Part shown: in pieces, positions 52,863 through 61,600 of the stretch
How positions within the stretch are numbered: position 1 is the first letter of the stretch
Layout of the letters: each line of letters opens with the position of its first letter
DNA from: Thermococcus argininiproducens
Lineage (GTDB): Archaea > Methanobacteriota_B > Thermococci > Thermococcales > Thermococcaceae
Length of the DNA stretch: 64,000 nt
Direction of reading: 5' to 3'
NCBI RefSeq assembly: GCF_023746595.1
Contig: NZ_CP080572.1
Location: 1,658,530 to 1,722,529, forward strand
Translations under genes and position numbers: made by a program
The notes under the pieces: model-generated
The model's input: only the letters and a program-made list of their open reading frames with translations
The model's database searches: none
Told to the model about the DNA's origin: nothing

Positions 52863-52886
52863 CCTCCTCCTTTAAGGCAGGAGGAG
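52863..52886. repeat. GC-rich hairpin resembling an IS200/IS605 end
   Basis: CTCCTCCT (52864-52871) and AGGAGGAG (52879-52886) form an 8-bp stem around TTAAGGC. The right-end hairpin of the TnpB element has the same build, with CCTCCCC, a T-run, TTTAAGG and GGGGAGG. It is either a solo IS end or a terminator; with genes leaving in both directions a terminator has no obvious purpose. Confidence 0.45.
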
Positions 52887-52946
52887 TTCAAAGTACGCAC
52901 TCGAAAATGTATAAGTTTAAATTAACCCAATAACACAATATATTTC

Positions 52947-53639
52947 ATGCTGTTAAAGCTTCCAATAATTAAGTGCACTTTCATAAAAAGACTTAATCGG
53001 TTTGTTGGGCTAGTGGAAGTAAATGGAGAGATCAAAAAAGCTTTAATAACAAACACCGGGCGTTTAGAGGAATTTATGATCAAAGGAAGGAAGGCATTTT
53101 GTATTCCGAAGCAAGGTGGAAAAACAGACTTCATTTTAATTGGATTTTTAGAAAAGAATGGACGAGGAGCAGTTATAGACACAAGGATTCAAGCAAAGGC
53201 CTTTGAAAAAGCCGTGGAATTGGGATTAATCCCATGGCTTAGGGGATGTAGAATAAAACAAAAAGAGGTTAAAATTGGTAGTTCAAGACTAGACTATCTT
53301 TTAGAATGCAATGGAGAAGAAGTGTGGGTTGAGATGAAAAGTGCAGTTCTGAGAGATGGCGAATACGCTATGTACCCCGACTGTCCGAGCATTAGAGGAC
53401 AGAAACACATAAAGGAGCTCATAAATCTCAAAGATAGCGGGAAAAGAGCCATGATAATTTTTATCGGTGCCTTACCCGGAGCTAAGAAATTTAAGCCATA
53501 TGAAAAAGGTGACCCAAAAATTGCCGAACTTTTAAAAGAAGCAAAAGAGAAAGGTGTTGAAATTAGGGGAATTTCTATAAGCCTCCTTCTTAATGGAGAA
53601 ATTATCTTGGAGAACAATAACCTAGAAATAGAAGTTTAG
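52947..53639 (+). CDS. sfsA: SfsA family DNA/RNA nuclease-like protein
   Basis: 230 residues. SfsA proteins have an OB-fold followed by a nuclease-like domain. Signatures: ALITNTGRLEEFMIKGR, DTRIQAKAFEKAVELGLIPW, and LDYLLECNGEEVWVEMKSAVL, where Asp, Glu and Lys resemble a PD-(D/E)XK site, then YPDCPSIRGQKHI. No ribosome binding site precedes the ATG, and TATA-like GTTTAAATTAA about 25-30 bases upstream suggests a leaderless transcript. Confidence 0.9.
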   Translation: MLLKLPIIKCTFIKRLNRFVGLVEVNGEIKKALITNTGRLEEFMIKGRKAFCIPKQGGKTDFILIGFLEKNGRGAVIDTRIQAKAFEKAVELGLIPWLRGCRIKQKEVKIGSSRLDYLLECNGEEVWVEMKSAVLRDGEYAMYPDCPSIRGQKHIKELINLKDSGKRAMIIFIGALPGAKKFKPYEKGDPKIAELLKEAKEKGVEIRGISISLLLNGEIILENNNLEIEV

Positions 53640-53675
53640 CCCAAAGGCTTTTATAACGCCTGACCAATAAAAACT

Positions 53676-53691
53676 CGGGGGTAACACCCCG
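53676..53691 (+). promoter_or_regulatory. Hairpin just before the Toprim gene
   Basis: CGGGG (53676-53680) and CCCCG (53687-53691) flank GTAACA and end two bases before the GGAGGTG ribosome binding site; it could limit translation start. TATA-like CTTTTATAACG lies about 25 bases upstream. Confidence 0.4.
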
Positions 53692-53705
53692 TGGAGGTGC
53701 TGGGA

Positions 53706-54548
53706 ATGACTATTGTTGATGTTAGAATTTTGGTAGAAGGAGCAAGTGATGTAGAGGTAGTGAGTAAAGCTCTTCAAGGGCTAGCTCTTGGGAGTGAGTA
53801 CAATATAACAATTTCTGCTATAATCCCTACTACAAACTTAGAGATAGCCAAGAGTGCTGCAGCTGGAGCAGATTTACTGATAATCGCCACAGATGCAGAT
53901 AGAGTCGGTAGAGAGCTCGCGGAGAGAATGTTTAGAGAGTTGGGTGAGCTAGTTGGACAAGTAGAAAGAATGAAAATCCCAATGGGACATGACCTGGAAC
54001 ACATAGATGTGGAGCTGGTAAGAAAAGAACTCAAAAACACTCTCGTACGGGCCGGATTAAAGAGTCTTCAAGTTCTGCCTGAGTATGTAGCCCTAAGAAA
54101 TCAACTGTTTGACTTAAAGGGAAAATACGAAATGTTAAGCCAAGAAAATGAGGAGCTTAAACGGAATTATCAAGAACTCGAGCAGAAATATGGAGAGCTC
54201 CTAGAAGAATATAGCCAAGTTTTGGAAGAAAACAACAGACTCAAAGAGTCCCTAAAGAAAAGGGCTAACATTTTCAAATTGGCCGAAATCTGGAAAGAAC
54301 TCTTCGGTGAAACAACACCCCCGGAAGAGAAATTTATTGCAGAAGCTGTAGAAAAGTTGAACCTTGGAGGAAAGATAATCGTTGGTCAAGGCTACATATA
54401 CTCAGAAGACGAGGATCTCATAGTTGAGCTTCTCAGAATTGTTCATTTAAGCCTAAGTATAGCTCAAGCACAAAAGGAAGAACCCCAAGTAGAAGAAAAA
54501 ACCCCCGAAGAAATCGAGGAACCGGAGACAAGATTTGAAGACTTTTAA
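53706..54548 (+). CDS. Toprim-domain protein with coiled coil
   Basis: 280 residues. The first 120 form a Toprim fold: VRILVEGASDVEVVSKAL has the catalytic-type glutamate and LLIIATDADRVGRELAERM the DxD. Residues about 135-195 are a coiled coil (LKGKYEMLSQENEELKRNY), then a helical domain and an acidic tail. Toprim proteins cut or bind nucleic acid; no partner is known. GGAGGTGCTGGGA precedes the ATG. The xerA gene follows 29 bases after. Confidence 0.78.
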   Translation: MTIVDVRILVEGASDVEVVSKALQGLALGSEYNITISAIIPTTNLEIAKSAAAGADLLIIATDADRVGRELAERMFRELGELVGQVERMKIPMGHDLEHIDVELVRKELKNTLVRAGLKSLQVLPEYVALRNQLFDLKGKYEMLSQENEELKRNYQELEQKYGELLEEYSQVLEENNRLKESLKKRANIFKLAEIWKELFGETTPPEEKFIAEAVEKLNLGGKIIVGQGYIYSEDEDLIVELLRIVHLSLSIAQAQKEEPQVEEKTPEEIEEPETRFEDF

Positions 54549-54577
54549 TCTTTTAATAATTTATTTTCGTGATCCTT

Positions 54578-55417
54578 ATGGACGATGGAATAGAAGAGTT
54601 TAAAACCTACCTCGAACTCGAGGGGAAAAGTCCTCAAACAGTTAGAATGTACACCTACTACGTAGAGAGATTTTTAAAAGATGTTAAAAATCCCAATTAT
54701 CGTTCTGCACTTCGTTTTCTTGCCAAACTAAAGAAAGAAGGCTACTCCAATAAAAGTCTCAATCTCGTTGTTCAGGCTTTAAAATCATATTTCAGATTTG
54801 AAGGCCTTGATGAAGATGCCGAGAAATTGAAGTCACCAAAAGTCCCAAGAAACCTACCTAAGAGCTTAACAAGAGAAGAAGTTAGAAAACTCCTAGATGC
54901 CGTACCTCCAACAAAAAAACGGGACCGACTTATAATACTATTGCTTTACGGCACGGGGCTCAGAGTGAGTGAGATATGCAATCTTAAGATAGAGGATATA
55001 GACTTCAATAGAGGAATCCTAATTGTGAAAGGAGGAAAAGGCGCAAAAGATAGGATAGTACCGCTAGCAGACCCACTTCTTGAAGAGGTTAGAGGTTATT
55101 TAAGAACACGGAAGGACGGGAGCGAATACTTATTTGTAGAGATTAGAAGAGAAAAAAAGGATAAGATATCGCCAAAGACAGTGTGGTATTTGCTCAAAAA
55201 GTATGGAGACAAAGCTGGTATAAAGGTGACCCCTCATATGCTTCGCCATAGTTTTGCAACCCATATGTTGGAAAAGGGTATTGATATAAGAGTTATCCAA
55301 GAGATTCTTGGACATTCAAATCTCTCAACAACCCAAATTTACACCAAGGTTACTGTTGAACACTTAAAGAAGGCCCAAGAGAAAGCTAAACTCATTGATG
55401 ACCTCATTGGAGAATAA
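54578..55417 (+). CDS. xerA: Tyrosine recombinase XerA
   Basis: 279-residue archaeal Xer recombinase that resolves chromosome dimers at dif. Catalytic residues: Arg in [13 protein letters not shown], Lys in [10 protein letters not shown], HxxR in [13 protein letters not shown], His in [10 protein letters not shown], and the Tyr nucleophile in IYTKVTVEH. The N-terminal SAM-like domain is complete. CGTGATCCTT precedes the ATG at 54578. Conserved in single copy, not part of an integrated element here. Confidence 0.95.
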   Translation: MDDGIEEFKTYLELEGKSPQTVRMYTYYVERFLKDVKNPNYRSALRFLAKLKKEGYSNKSLNLVVQALKSYFRFEGLDEDAEKLKSPKVPRNLPKSLTREEVRKLLDAVPPTKKRDRLIILLLYGTGLRVSEICNLKIEDIDFNRGILIVKGGKGAKDRIVPLADPLLEEVRGYLRTRKDGSEYLFVEIRREKKDKISPKTVWYLLKKYGDKAGIKVTPHMLRHSFATHMLEKGIDIRVIQEILGHSNLSTTQIYTKVTVEHLKKAQEKAKLIDDLIGE

Positions 55418-55562
55418 TATCTCTTATTTAAAGATCCAAAAGAAGGGTATTTCCATTGCCTCCATAATTTTAAGAACTTAAGGAAGTACAAGAAATAAGG
55501 TATAACTCATAACTTCGAACTTATAACTACCCCCATTTAAATGGAAACAAATTATCTGAACT

Positions 55563-56948
55563 TTAATACACCTTATTTTTTCTCAACAAACTTAAGTAGC
55601 TCGCAAAGGCTCCCGCTGAAATCGTGTCTCCAAGGCCTACTGTAGAAACTGGCTTCTTGACAAGCCTTGTTGGAATCATGACTATCTTATATTCTCTAGT
55701 TCTCATTTTCGCTTTTGCTTCTTCAAACCTAAGTTTAACGAATTCTCCTTTTTCGTTGAATGGTATATTTAAACCAACTTTAACATCCTCTGGGCGTTTT
55801 ATATCTCCCAAAAATGCCCTTGTAGCGGCTAAAGTCGTGCCAACCTCTAAGGATTTTGAGAGCTCTTCTTCACTAAGGGGATTATCTCGGTGGGTGATAT
55901 ACATCAAATAGTAAATTGTGTGGATTTGAAGGATCTCGAGGTTAAGCTCATCCAATAAAATTTTTGCCCCTAAAACAGCGTCTTCAATTCTGTTGTAAGT
56001 AAAAATCCTATCGCTTAGATCTCTATACCCAAGAACACTTAATATGTGGGCTATTTCAGCTTCATCCATTCCCACACTATCTACAAGGGGAAAGATGTTA
56101 TAGATCACTTTCTTCCTTAGTTCTCTATCCTGGATTGACGCAAACTCCACATGGACTTTAACGTCTTTTTTTCTTTTAAGGAGCTTAATGTCTTCCTTAG
56201 CTTTTCTCAAATAGTAATTTGCATCTTTTCCATCACTGTAGTGCTTTCTTATTCCTTGATAACCTGACAAAATAACACCATCCACAATATCCCCAATTTC
56301 TGGTAAATGTGGCTTAAGTTCTGGAGACGTTTCTATCCGAGCAAATTCTTCAAACCGACATGCAACTATAAACCTACCAGAATATGGAACAATTATCTCT
56401 TCATTTCCAAGTTTGAACTTAGTTCCTTGCCTAAACTCAAAGATCCTGTTGATCTTTACTGGATCCTCTTCCCGATATGCTTCCAATGGCTTTTTTAAAA
56501 CAACCTTTTCCTTTTCAATTGTGGGATAAAGAAGGTTATCTCTATTTACAAACATGTCTGCTTGTTTCTTTCCAAGTAAAGGAGAATAAGCTATCACTCT
56601 ATTAAAATTAAGGTTAGCAAGGAGATTGGCTATCACTCCTACCTGTCCACCGATTCTTTCAACATCATAGGTAAAGCGGGAATTGAACCACTTGTCTGCC
56701 TCATGAGCCACTAAAGGAACAGCTTGTGGTTTTCCAGTTTTAAGGGCATGGATGAGTCTCGCAACGAAGTCTAGTGGCTCATTTATCTCTCTCGGATACT
56801 CTTCTATTCGTCTTTTAATGTTCTCTACCCCAAATTCCTTTATGAGACTCTCAATGTGCTTTTCATTTAAATATACTATAGCATCAACGTTCACATTATA
56901 TGCCAAATACATGCTCATTCTCTGGAAGTCCCTGAGGAATTCCATCAT
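55563..56948 (-). CDS. pfkC: ADP-dependent phosphofructokinase
   Basis: Phosphorylates fructose 6-phosphate using ADP in the modified Embden-Meyerhof pathway of Thermococcales. About 461 residues of the ribokinase-like fold. YLAYNVNVDAIVYLN opens the sugar site, ERIGGQVGVIANLL is the glycine loop, FASIQDRELRKKVI and VGMDEAEIAHIL are family blocks, and STVGLGDTISAGAF holds the catalytic Asp. The match is to PFK rather than glucokinase. GAGGGTGATAGT precedes the ATG at 56948; the long upstream frame is not used. Confidence 0.93.
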   Translation of the reverse strand: MMEFLRDFQRMSMYLAYNVNVDAIVYLNEKHIESLIKEFGVENIKRRIEEYPREINEPLDFVARLIHALKTGKPQAVPLVAHEADKWFNSRFTYDVERIGGQVGVIANLLANLNFNRVIAYSPLLGKKQADMFVNRDNLLYPTIEKEKVVLKKPLEAYREEDPVKINRIFEFRQGTKFKLGNEEIIVPYSGRFIVACRFEEFARIETSPELKPHLPEIGDIVDGVILSGYQGIRKHYSDGKDANYYLRKAKEDIKLLKRKKDVKVHVEFASIQDRELRKKVIYNIFPLVDSVGMDEAEIAHILSVLGYRDLSDRIFTYNRIEDAVLGAKILLDELNLEILQIHTIYYLMYITHRDNPLSEEELSKSLEVGTTLAATRAFLGDIKRPEDVKVGLNIPFNEKGEFVKLRFEEAKAKMRTREYKIVMIPTRLVKKPVSTVGLGDTISAGAFASYLSLLRKNKVY

Positions 56949-56950
56949 AC

Positions 56951-56967
56951 TATCACCCTCAGTGAAT
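56951..56967 (-). promoter_or_regulatory. Putative glycolytic regulator motif (TGM) at the pfkC promoter
   Basis: TATCAC-CCTCA-GTGAAT matches the Thermococcales glycolytic motif TATCAC-N5-GTGATA at ten of twelve positions. It lies downstream of the TATA-like ATATTTTTAAG on the minus strand (about 56993-57003), the placement used for sugar-responsive repression by Tgr/TrmBL1 of glycolytic genes. The ribosome binding site overlaps it. Confidence 0.6.
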
Positions 56968-57039
56968 ACTAGGTGAAGTGTACAAAATAACTTAAAAATA
57001 TTTCTCATCTTGAGATGAAAAAGAAACCAAGGAAAAGAC

Positions 57040-57753
57040 TTAATATTCAACAAAAAGTCTTCCAAGCCAAGGCAATTTTTCCCTCACATCAAGTTCTCTT
57101 AGTGCTAGCCAAAGAGAGGCTTGGTTGCTCGTAACTATGGGGACACCCAAATCCTCTTCCAACGCTTCAATGATTTCAAACGTCCTAAAGTTAGTACAGC
57201 TTATGAATACTGCATCTGCTTCATCAGTAAACAATGCTTTAACCATGCGGTAAGCTTCATATGGCTCCAAACGGCCTATCTTTGTATTGTCAACTATATC
57301 CAGCCCTCGAATATCAATAACATCGAATTCATTTGCCTCTAAAAATTCTCGTTCTCTTTGATTTATATCATCTGTGTAAGGGGTCACTACAAGAATTTGT
57401 TGAGCATCTAAAATTTTTAATGCCTCAACAATTGCCGTACTTGTTGTTACCACAGGGAGCTTTACTTCGTCTTCTATTTTCATGGAGAGCTCTTTATCAA
57501 ATTCCCCTCCACCTATGAAAGAACCGCTTGTACATCCGTAAAGAATTAAATCCACATCAGCATCTTTTAAAAGTCTCGCACTTTCTAATGCAAGGCCACT
57601 CATTGCCAATAACTCCTCTTCAGTGACGTTTTTTAGTGGCATTCTCGCAGTGTGTAATGAAACACCTTCTGGCAAAGCAGAATGTAATTCCATTTCCATT
57701 GTAGTGTTTGATGATGGGACTATTAAACCTATTCTACCTCTCCACCCGTACAT
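57040..57753 (-). CDS. Maleate isomerase / Asp-Glu racemase family protein
   Basis: 237 residues, resembling maleate cis-trans isomerase and arylmalonate decarboxylase. RIGLIVPSSNTTMEMEL is the family start, ILYGCTSGSFIGG has the first catalytic cysteine and AVFISCTNFRTFE the second. The ATG at 57753 follows TAGGTGAAAGC; earlier in-frame starts lack a ribosome binding site. Substrate is probably a dicarboxylic acid; not certain. Confidence 0.83.
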   Translation of the reverse strand: MYGWRGRIGLIVPSSNTTMEMELHSALPEGVSLHTARMPLKNVTEEELLAMSGLALESARLLKDADVDLILYGCTSGSFIGGGEFDKELSMKIEDEVKLPVVTTSTAIVEALKILDAQQILVVTPYTDDINQREREFLEANEFDVIDIRGLDIVDNTKIGRLEPYEAYRMVKALFTDEADAVFISCTNFRTFEIIEALEEDLGVPIVTSNQASLWLALRELDVREKLPWLGRLFVEY

Positions 57754-57929
57754 GCTTTCACCTAAAATTGATATGATGAGAAGTATATTAAGCTTTTCCA
57801 AGCAAATCTTGAAACTGCTAAAACAAGCAAGGATAATAGGCTTAATTCTCTGATAGTCTCAAAAATGGGATAGAAACAATAAAGGTTAGACTCACTATCT
57901 ATTCTTAAAACTTTTTCACCAGAATATAT

Positions 57930-58529
57930 TCAATCTCTAAAAAAGTTAGAAGACCTAGGTAATGAAATGTACATCATCTCACTAATTGATAGCAGTAAAA
58001 ATAACACCGCACTAAAATACAAGAAATCACTTAACACTAACAGATTTAGGATCCTCGAGACCCCACTTAACGCAGAAAATACCATCATGAGAGATAGTAT
58101 ACCCGTGTCTCCTATTCTGATTCTATCAAAGTTCATGAAGAGTTTAAATCCTATCCACGTTAAAAAAATCACCTGTACAACAATATATGATCTGTCCACT
58201 TCCATTATGTTGGCAAATATAAGAACAAGAAGTGCTATAACTAATACCCCAATTACCCCCTTAATAGTATTCCCATTCCCAAGTGTTTCTTTGAAGAATC
58301 TTGCAAAAAGAATAAAGAAAAGAACTGAGGCAGAAAGTTCCAGCACAGCTATTATATACTCTGGAAGAAAACCATAAAAAAGTGAAGTCAAGATGAAAAT
58401 TAATCCAGCGACTAATGCTGTTTTTATGTTCTTTCCAACTTCTTTATTGTGATAATACCACATAAGAAGGAGAACACCAAAAATTAAATCTACAAGGTCA
58501 TGAATAAAATAACACTCCACTACATCCAC
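57930..58529 (-). CDS. Polytopic membrane protein of the KaiC operon (second)
   Basis: 199 residues with about seven hydrophobic segments and short loops, no recognised motif. It overlaps the upstream gene by ten bases; the GTG at 58529 or one four codons on (after GGGGGTGGAT) may start translation. Its place as last gene of the operon suggests that it acts with the other membrane protein and the ATPases. Confidence 0.65.
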   Translation of the reverse strand: MDVVECYFIHDLVDLIFGVLLLMWYYHNKEVGKNIKTALVAGLIFILTSLFYGFLPEYIIAVLELSASVLFFILFARFFKETLGNGNTIKGVIGVLVIALLVLIFANIMEVDRSYIVVQVIFLTWIGFKLFMNFDRIRIGDTGILSLMMVFSALSGVSRILNLLVLSDFLYFSAVLFLLLSISEMMYISLPRSSNFFRD

Positions 58530-59158
58530 CCCCTTATGCAGTTGTATATCCTCACTGTAGAATACTGCCAGATGAGCAAACTAACAAAATAGACAAAAAG
58601 TGCAAGAAACTGCTTACACGTAATAGGGGTCTCAGGAATAAACGGATTTATCCAAGTTTGGATGATCACCAACCAAGAGGCCAATCTAAGGAGAGTCCTC
58701 AAGAAGATTGAGAGGATATGTATTAAAAGGAGAGATCTTATTAAGGAGATTATAACAATACCAATTGCTCCAAGAAGAATATCAGCATATGGCATATGAG
58801 CAATGAATGAGTAAATTATAAATATTACCATTACAATAAGCTGAACAGCAAATTCTTTGTCTATTGCTAACAGGCTTGAAGAATTATAAGGCATTACTGT
58901 AGCCACAGCCCCCAAATATGTCAAAAAGACAAAAATGAGGCTATTTATAGAGAAAAGATTCAAATATGTGGTTAAGACATAACCTGAAATCCCAACAATG
59001 AGCATTAAACCTCCGCTAATCTGCAGAATAGCAAATCTTTTTACTTTTTTGTCATACTCATTCAAGATAAACTCAATACGAAGAGTATAAATTAAACCTA
59101 TCAGAAACACAATTTGTAAAAGTATTATCACTTGTATAAACTCATTCAATTGGCTCAC
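58520..59158 (-). CDS. Polytopic membrane protein of the KaiC operon (first)
   Basis: 212 residues, about seven hydrophobic helices. No conserved motif recognised, no clear similarity to the next protein apart from helix count. Start codons GTG 59158 or TTG 59149 (after AGGTGA) are possible. It overlaps the upstream inactive ATPase gene by up to 17 bases. Confidence 0.65.
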   Translation of the reverse strand: MSQLNEFIQVIILLQIVFLIGLIYTLRIEFILNEYDKKVKRFAILQISGGLMLIVGISGYVLTTYLNLFSINSLIFVFLTYLGAVATVMPYNSSSLLAIDKEFAVQLIVMVIFIIYSFIAHMPYADILLGAIGIVIISLIRSLLLIHILSIFLRTLLRLASWLVIIQTWINPFIPETPITCKQFLALFVYFVSLLIWQYSTVRIYNCIRGWM

Positions 59159-59744
59159 CTATAACAAGTTTCCCGTTTCTAATCTCGAATTTATAAAATC
59201 CAGTTCCTCCTTTTGGGGATTTCTTCACTCTTATCCCTCTACGTATTCTAAAACCTTCCACGACCTCAACAATATCGATAACATACGTTGCCAAGTTCTC
59301 AAACATTGCAAGGATTCTCTCATCCACAAGACGCTTATCAATGATCGCAGTTAGTACTACCTTCTTTTCCTGAACTATTAATGCAATCTCTGAAAAGAAC
59401 TTATAAACGGTTGTTGGAGAATGGAAAACCAAAAGGGGATGTAAAAGGAAAAATCCAACATGAGCTCCTTCAAACAGATTTCTAAGTTTAAAGGATATAG
59501 CATAAAGTTCTGCTGGGAATACCTCCTCACCAAGTACTATTAATTTCAACTTAGTCAGCTCTGGAATCTCCTTTAATCTATCCCGCATCTTTTTTGTTAC
59601 AAAAGCAACAGCATTTTCTTTATTCTCTTTCAGCATTTCAAGAATAACTTCTTCGCCCAAAGTGCCGATGGTTTCCAGTAAAAGAATATTGCCTTCTTCA
59701 ATTTCTCCAAGCATCTCATCAAGCTCTGAAATGCCTATTTTCAT
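59142..59744 (-). CDS. Inactive RecA/KaiC-fold paralogue
   Basis: 200 residues. The N-terminal KIGISELDEMLGEIEEGNILLLET corresponds to the KaiC opening TGIEGLDKMLHGGLISGRAYLVKG, but the P-loop is replaced by ETIGTLGEEVIL, without lysine. The C-terminus has RIRRGIRVKKSPKGGTGFYKFEIRNGKLVI, matching the end of KaiC-like domains. GGGGATTGAGA precedes the ATG at 59744. Probably a non-hydrolysing subunit of a hetero-oligomer with the upstream ATPase. Confidence 0.75.
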   Translation of the reverse strand: MKIGISELDEMLGEIEEGNILLLETIGTLGEEVILEMLKENKENAVAFVTKKMRDRLKEIPELTKLKLIVLGEEVFPAELYAISFKLRNLFEGAHVGFFLLHPLLVFHSPTTVYKFFSEIALIVQEKKVVLTAIIDKRLVDERILAMFENLATYVIDIVEVVEGFRIRRGIRVKKSPKGGTGFYKFEIRNGKLVIGEPIE

Positions 59745-59746
59745 TC

Positions 59747-60451
59747 TCAATCCCCGACAAATATACCTTCCTCACTGTAAATCTCAAAACCTCTGTCTGT
59801 AAGCCTATAAGGTCTTATCTGTTCATCAAATGAACTTCCTCTGAATTTTAAGATTTTTATTCCTCTAACGACCTTTCCAGAAATTTCGTATGTTCTGAGC
59901 TCTATCACTCCACTGACTAAGTAATCCTCAAGGTCAGTCTCATGAAGCTCAGAAGTTATGAGTAGCGTAACATTGTACTTTGCAAGATCCTTTAAAAAAC
60001 CTATAAATGTTCGTCTATACTCAAGGTCATTCTCTATTGTCAGCTTCACCATGGTTATGGGATCTATAACAACTCTTGTAAACTCCTCAGTATCTAACCT
60101 CTCTTTTATAGCTTTTACAAGCCTACCAAAGCTTTTTGCGAATTCTTCATGATAAGTTCCTTCAAATATATGGCTTCTTTCTCCAATCGGAGTTGCATCA
60201 ATTCCCTTAAAAAGAGGCGTGCTAATGTCCAACCCCAGTTTTTTCATATCTTGTTTAAGAGGATCTAAGGGCTCTTCAAGGGTTATATACAGCACCTTTT
60301 CATTATTCCTTACACCTTCCATTAAGAAATGAATGGTCAAAGTTGTCTTGCCAGTTCCCGGCCCCCCTTTTACAAGATATGCCCTTCCAGAAATCAAACC
60401 ACCATGTAACATCTTATCTAAACCTTCTATTCCCGTAGAGATACGGGCCAT
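59747..60451 (-). CDS. KaiC-like ATPase
   Basis: 234 residues, a single active RecA/KaiC domain. Walker A GGPGTGKTTLTIHFLMEG, Walker B FTRVVIDPITMVKLT, and the KaiC-type GVIELRTYEISGKVVRGIKILKFRGSSF with an acidic C-tail are present. The catalytic glutamates after beta-3 (ITLEEPLDPL) are conserved. AGGGTGTGCCGTT precedes the ATG at 60451; a longer frame upstream is unsupported. First gene of a four-gene operon with the inactive paralogue and two membrane proteins. In archaea such ATPases are proposed hubs of signal transduction. Confidence 0.88.
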   Translation of the reverse strand: MARISTGIEGLDKMLHGGLISGRAYLVKGGPGTGKTTLTIHFLMEGVRNNEKVLYITLEEPLDPLKQDMKKLGLDISTPLFKGIDATPIGERSHIFEGTYHEEFAKSFGRLVKAIKERLDTEEFTRVVIDPITMVKLTIENDLEYRRTFIGFLKDLAKYNVTLLITSELHETDLEDYLVSGVIELRTYEISGKVVRGIKILKFRGSSFDEQIRPYRLTDRGFEIYSEEGIFVGD

Positions 60452-60564
60452 AACGGCACACCCTAAAGTACATCTATCGTTATTAAAGAAATATTCAAAA
60501 TATAAAAGCTTTTCTAACCAAATCCTAATAAACCTCAAATTCTCTATCAATTCTGGTGAGCGAT

Positions 60565-61440
60565 ATGCTTAGATATCCCACAGTTGCTGGTAGTTTTTAT
60601 CCTACTGGAGAAGAGCTTAACATGATGCTGAAAGAGTTTTTTAAAGACCTTGGGGAACTCGGAAAGAGGAGAAAAATAACTGCGGGAGTTGCTCCTCATG
60701 CAGGATACGTGTTCTCTGGATTTACTGCTTCAAGAACATATAAAGCTATTTACGAAGACGGTTTACCAGAAACTTTTGTTGTGATAGGGCCCAACCACAC
60801 TGGCCTAGGTTCACCAGTGGCTATTTACCCAGAAGGAGAATGGGTAACTCCAATGGGGGAAATCAAAGTTGATGGAGACTTCGCTAAAGCCATAGCAAAA
60901 CACTCGGGAATAGCAGACTTAGACGAGTTTGCCCACAAATATGAACATTCTATAGAAGTGCAGATACCTTTTATTCAATATATCTCTCAAAAAGCTGAAG
61001 AAGAGGTAAAGATTGTTCCCATAACTCTTGGTCTCCAAGATGACGAAGTAGCCGAGGATTTGGGAAAGGCAATTTTTGAAGCAAGTCAAGAGCTTGGAAG
61101 AGATATCGTTATTATAGCAAGCACGGATATGATGCACTATGGGTATGCTTATGGTTATGTGCCTTTTAGAGCAAGAGGAGAAGATCTGCTAGGAAGAATT
61201 AGGGAGTGGGACTTTAGGGTTATTCAGAAGATCCTTGAGTTTGACCATAAAGGAATGTTTGATGAAATTAGGAAGATGGATCACACAATGTGCGGCCCTG
61301 GAGGAGTAGCAACTGCGATAGTGTTTTCAAAACTTGTTGGAGCCGTTGAAGCAGAGGTTTTACATTACACCACAAGCTTTGAGGTGAGCAGAAGTACGGA
61401 TGCCGTGGTAGGATATGTGAGTGTTGTTATGAAAAAATGA
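60565..61440 (+). CDS. MEMO-family protein (AmmeMemoRadiSam system protein B)
   Basis: 291 residues. The MEMO fold resembles extradiol dioxygenases. Metal-site-like histidines are in [30 protein letters not shown], and the cysteine in [14 protein letters not shown] is conserved. In many genomes the gene travels with a radical SAM enzyme and AMMECR1; here the radical SAM gene at 4359 is broken. GGTGAGCGAT precedes the ATG at 60565. Its reaction is not established. Confidence 0.9.
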   Translation: MLRYPTVAGSFYPTGEELNMMLKEFFKDLGELGKRRKITAGVAPHAGYVFSGFTASRTYKAIYEDGLPETFVVIGPNHTGLGSPVAIYPEGEWVTPMGEIKVDGDFAKAIAKHSGIADLDEFAHKYEHSIEVQIPFIQYISQKAEEEVKIVPITLGLQDDEVAEDLGKAIFEASQELGRDIVIIASTDMMHYGYAYGYVPFRARGEDLLGRIREWDFRVIQKILEFDHKGMFDEIRKMDHTMCGPGGVATAIVFSKLVGAVEAEVLHYTTSFEVSRSTDAVVGYVSVVMKK

Positions 61441-61443
61441 AGA

Positions 61444-61468
61444 CCTAACCTTCTCCTCACCATGAAGG
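61444..61468. terminator. Inverted repeat after the MEMO gene
   Basis: AACCTTC and GAAGGTT flank about ten bases shortly after the MEMO stop codon. It may act as a transcript end signal, though archaeal terminators rely mainly on T-runs, which are absent. Confidence 0.25.
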
Positions 61469-61600
61469 TTGAGGTTTCAGAAAAAAGTAAAGATTTACAA
61501 AAAAGTATGGCAGATTACAATTTATGGGAAGTAAAAAATTTATAAAGAATAAGACCACAATTATTATTACGAACTTTCACAAGAAGAGGAAGGTGGAAAA

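Noticed and set aside
54578-55417. The integrase-like gene as mark of an integrated virus or plasmid.
   Set aside because: It is the conserved chromosomal XerA and has no tRNA att site, direct repeats or viral genes near it.
57771-57856. A second C/D sRNA: ATGATGA near 57771 and CTGA near 57853.
   Set aside because: The span is about 85 bases, too long for the class, there are no convincing internal boxes, and it overlaps the 5' region of the maleate isomerase family gene.
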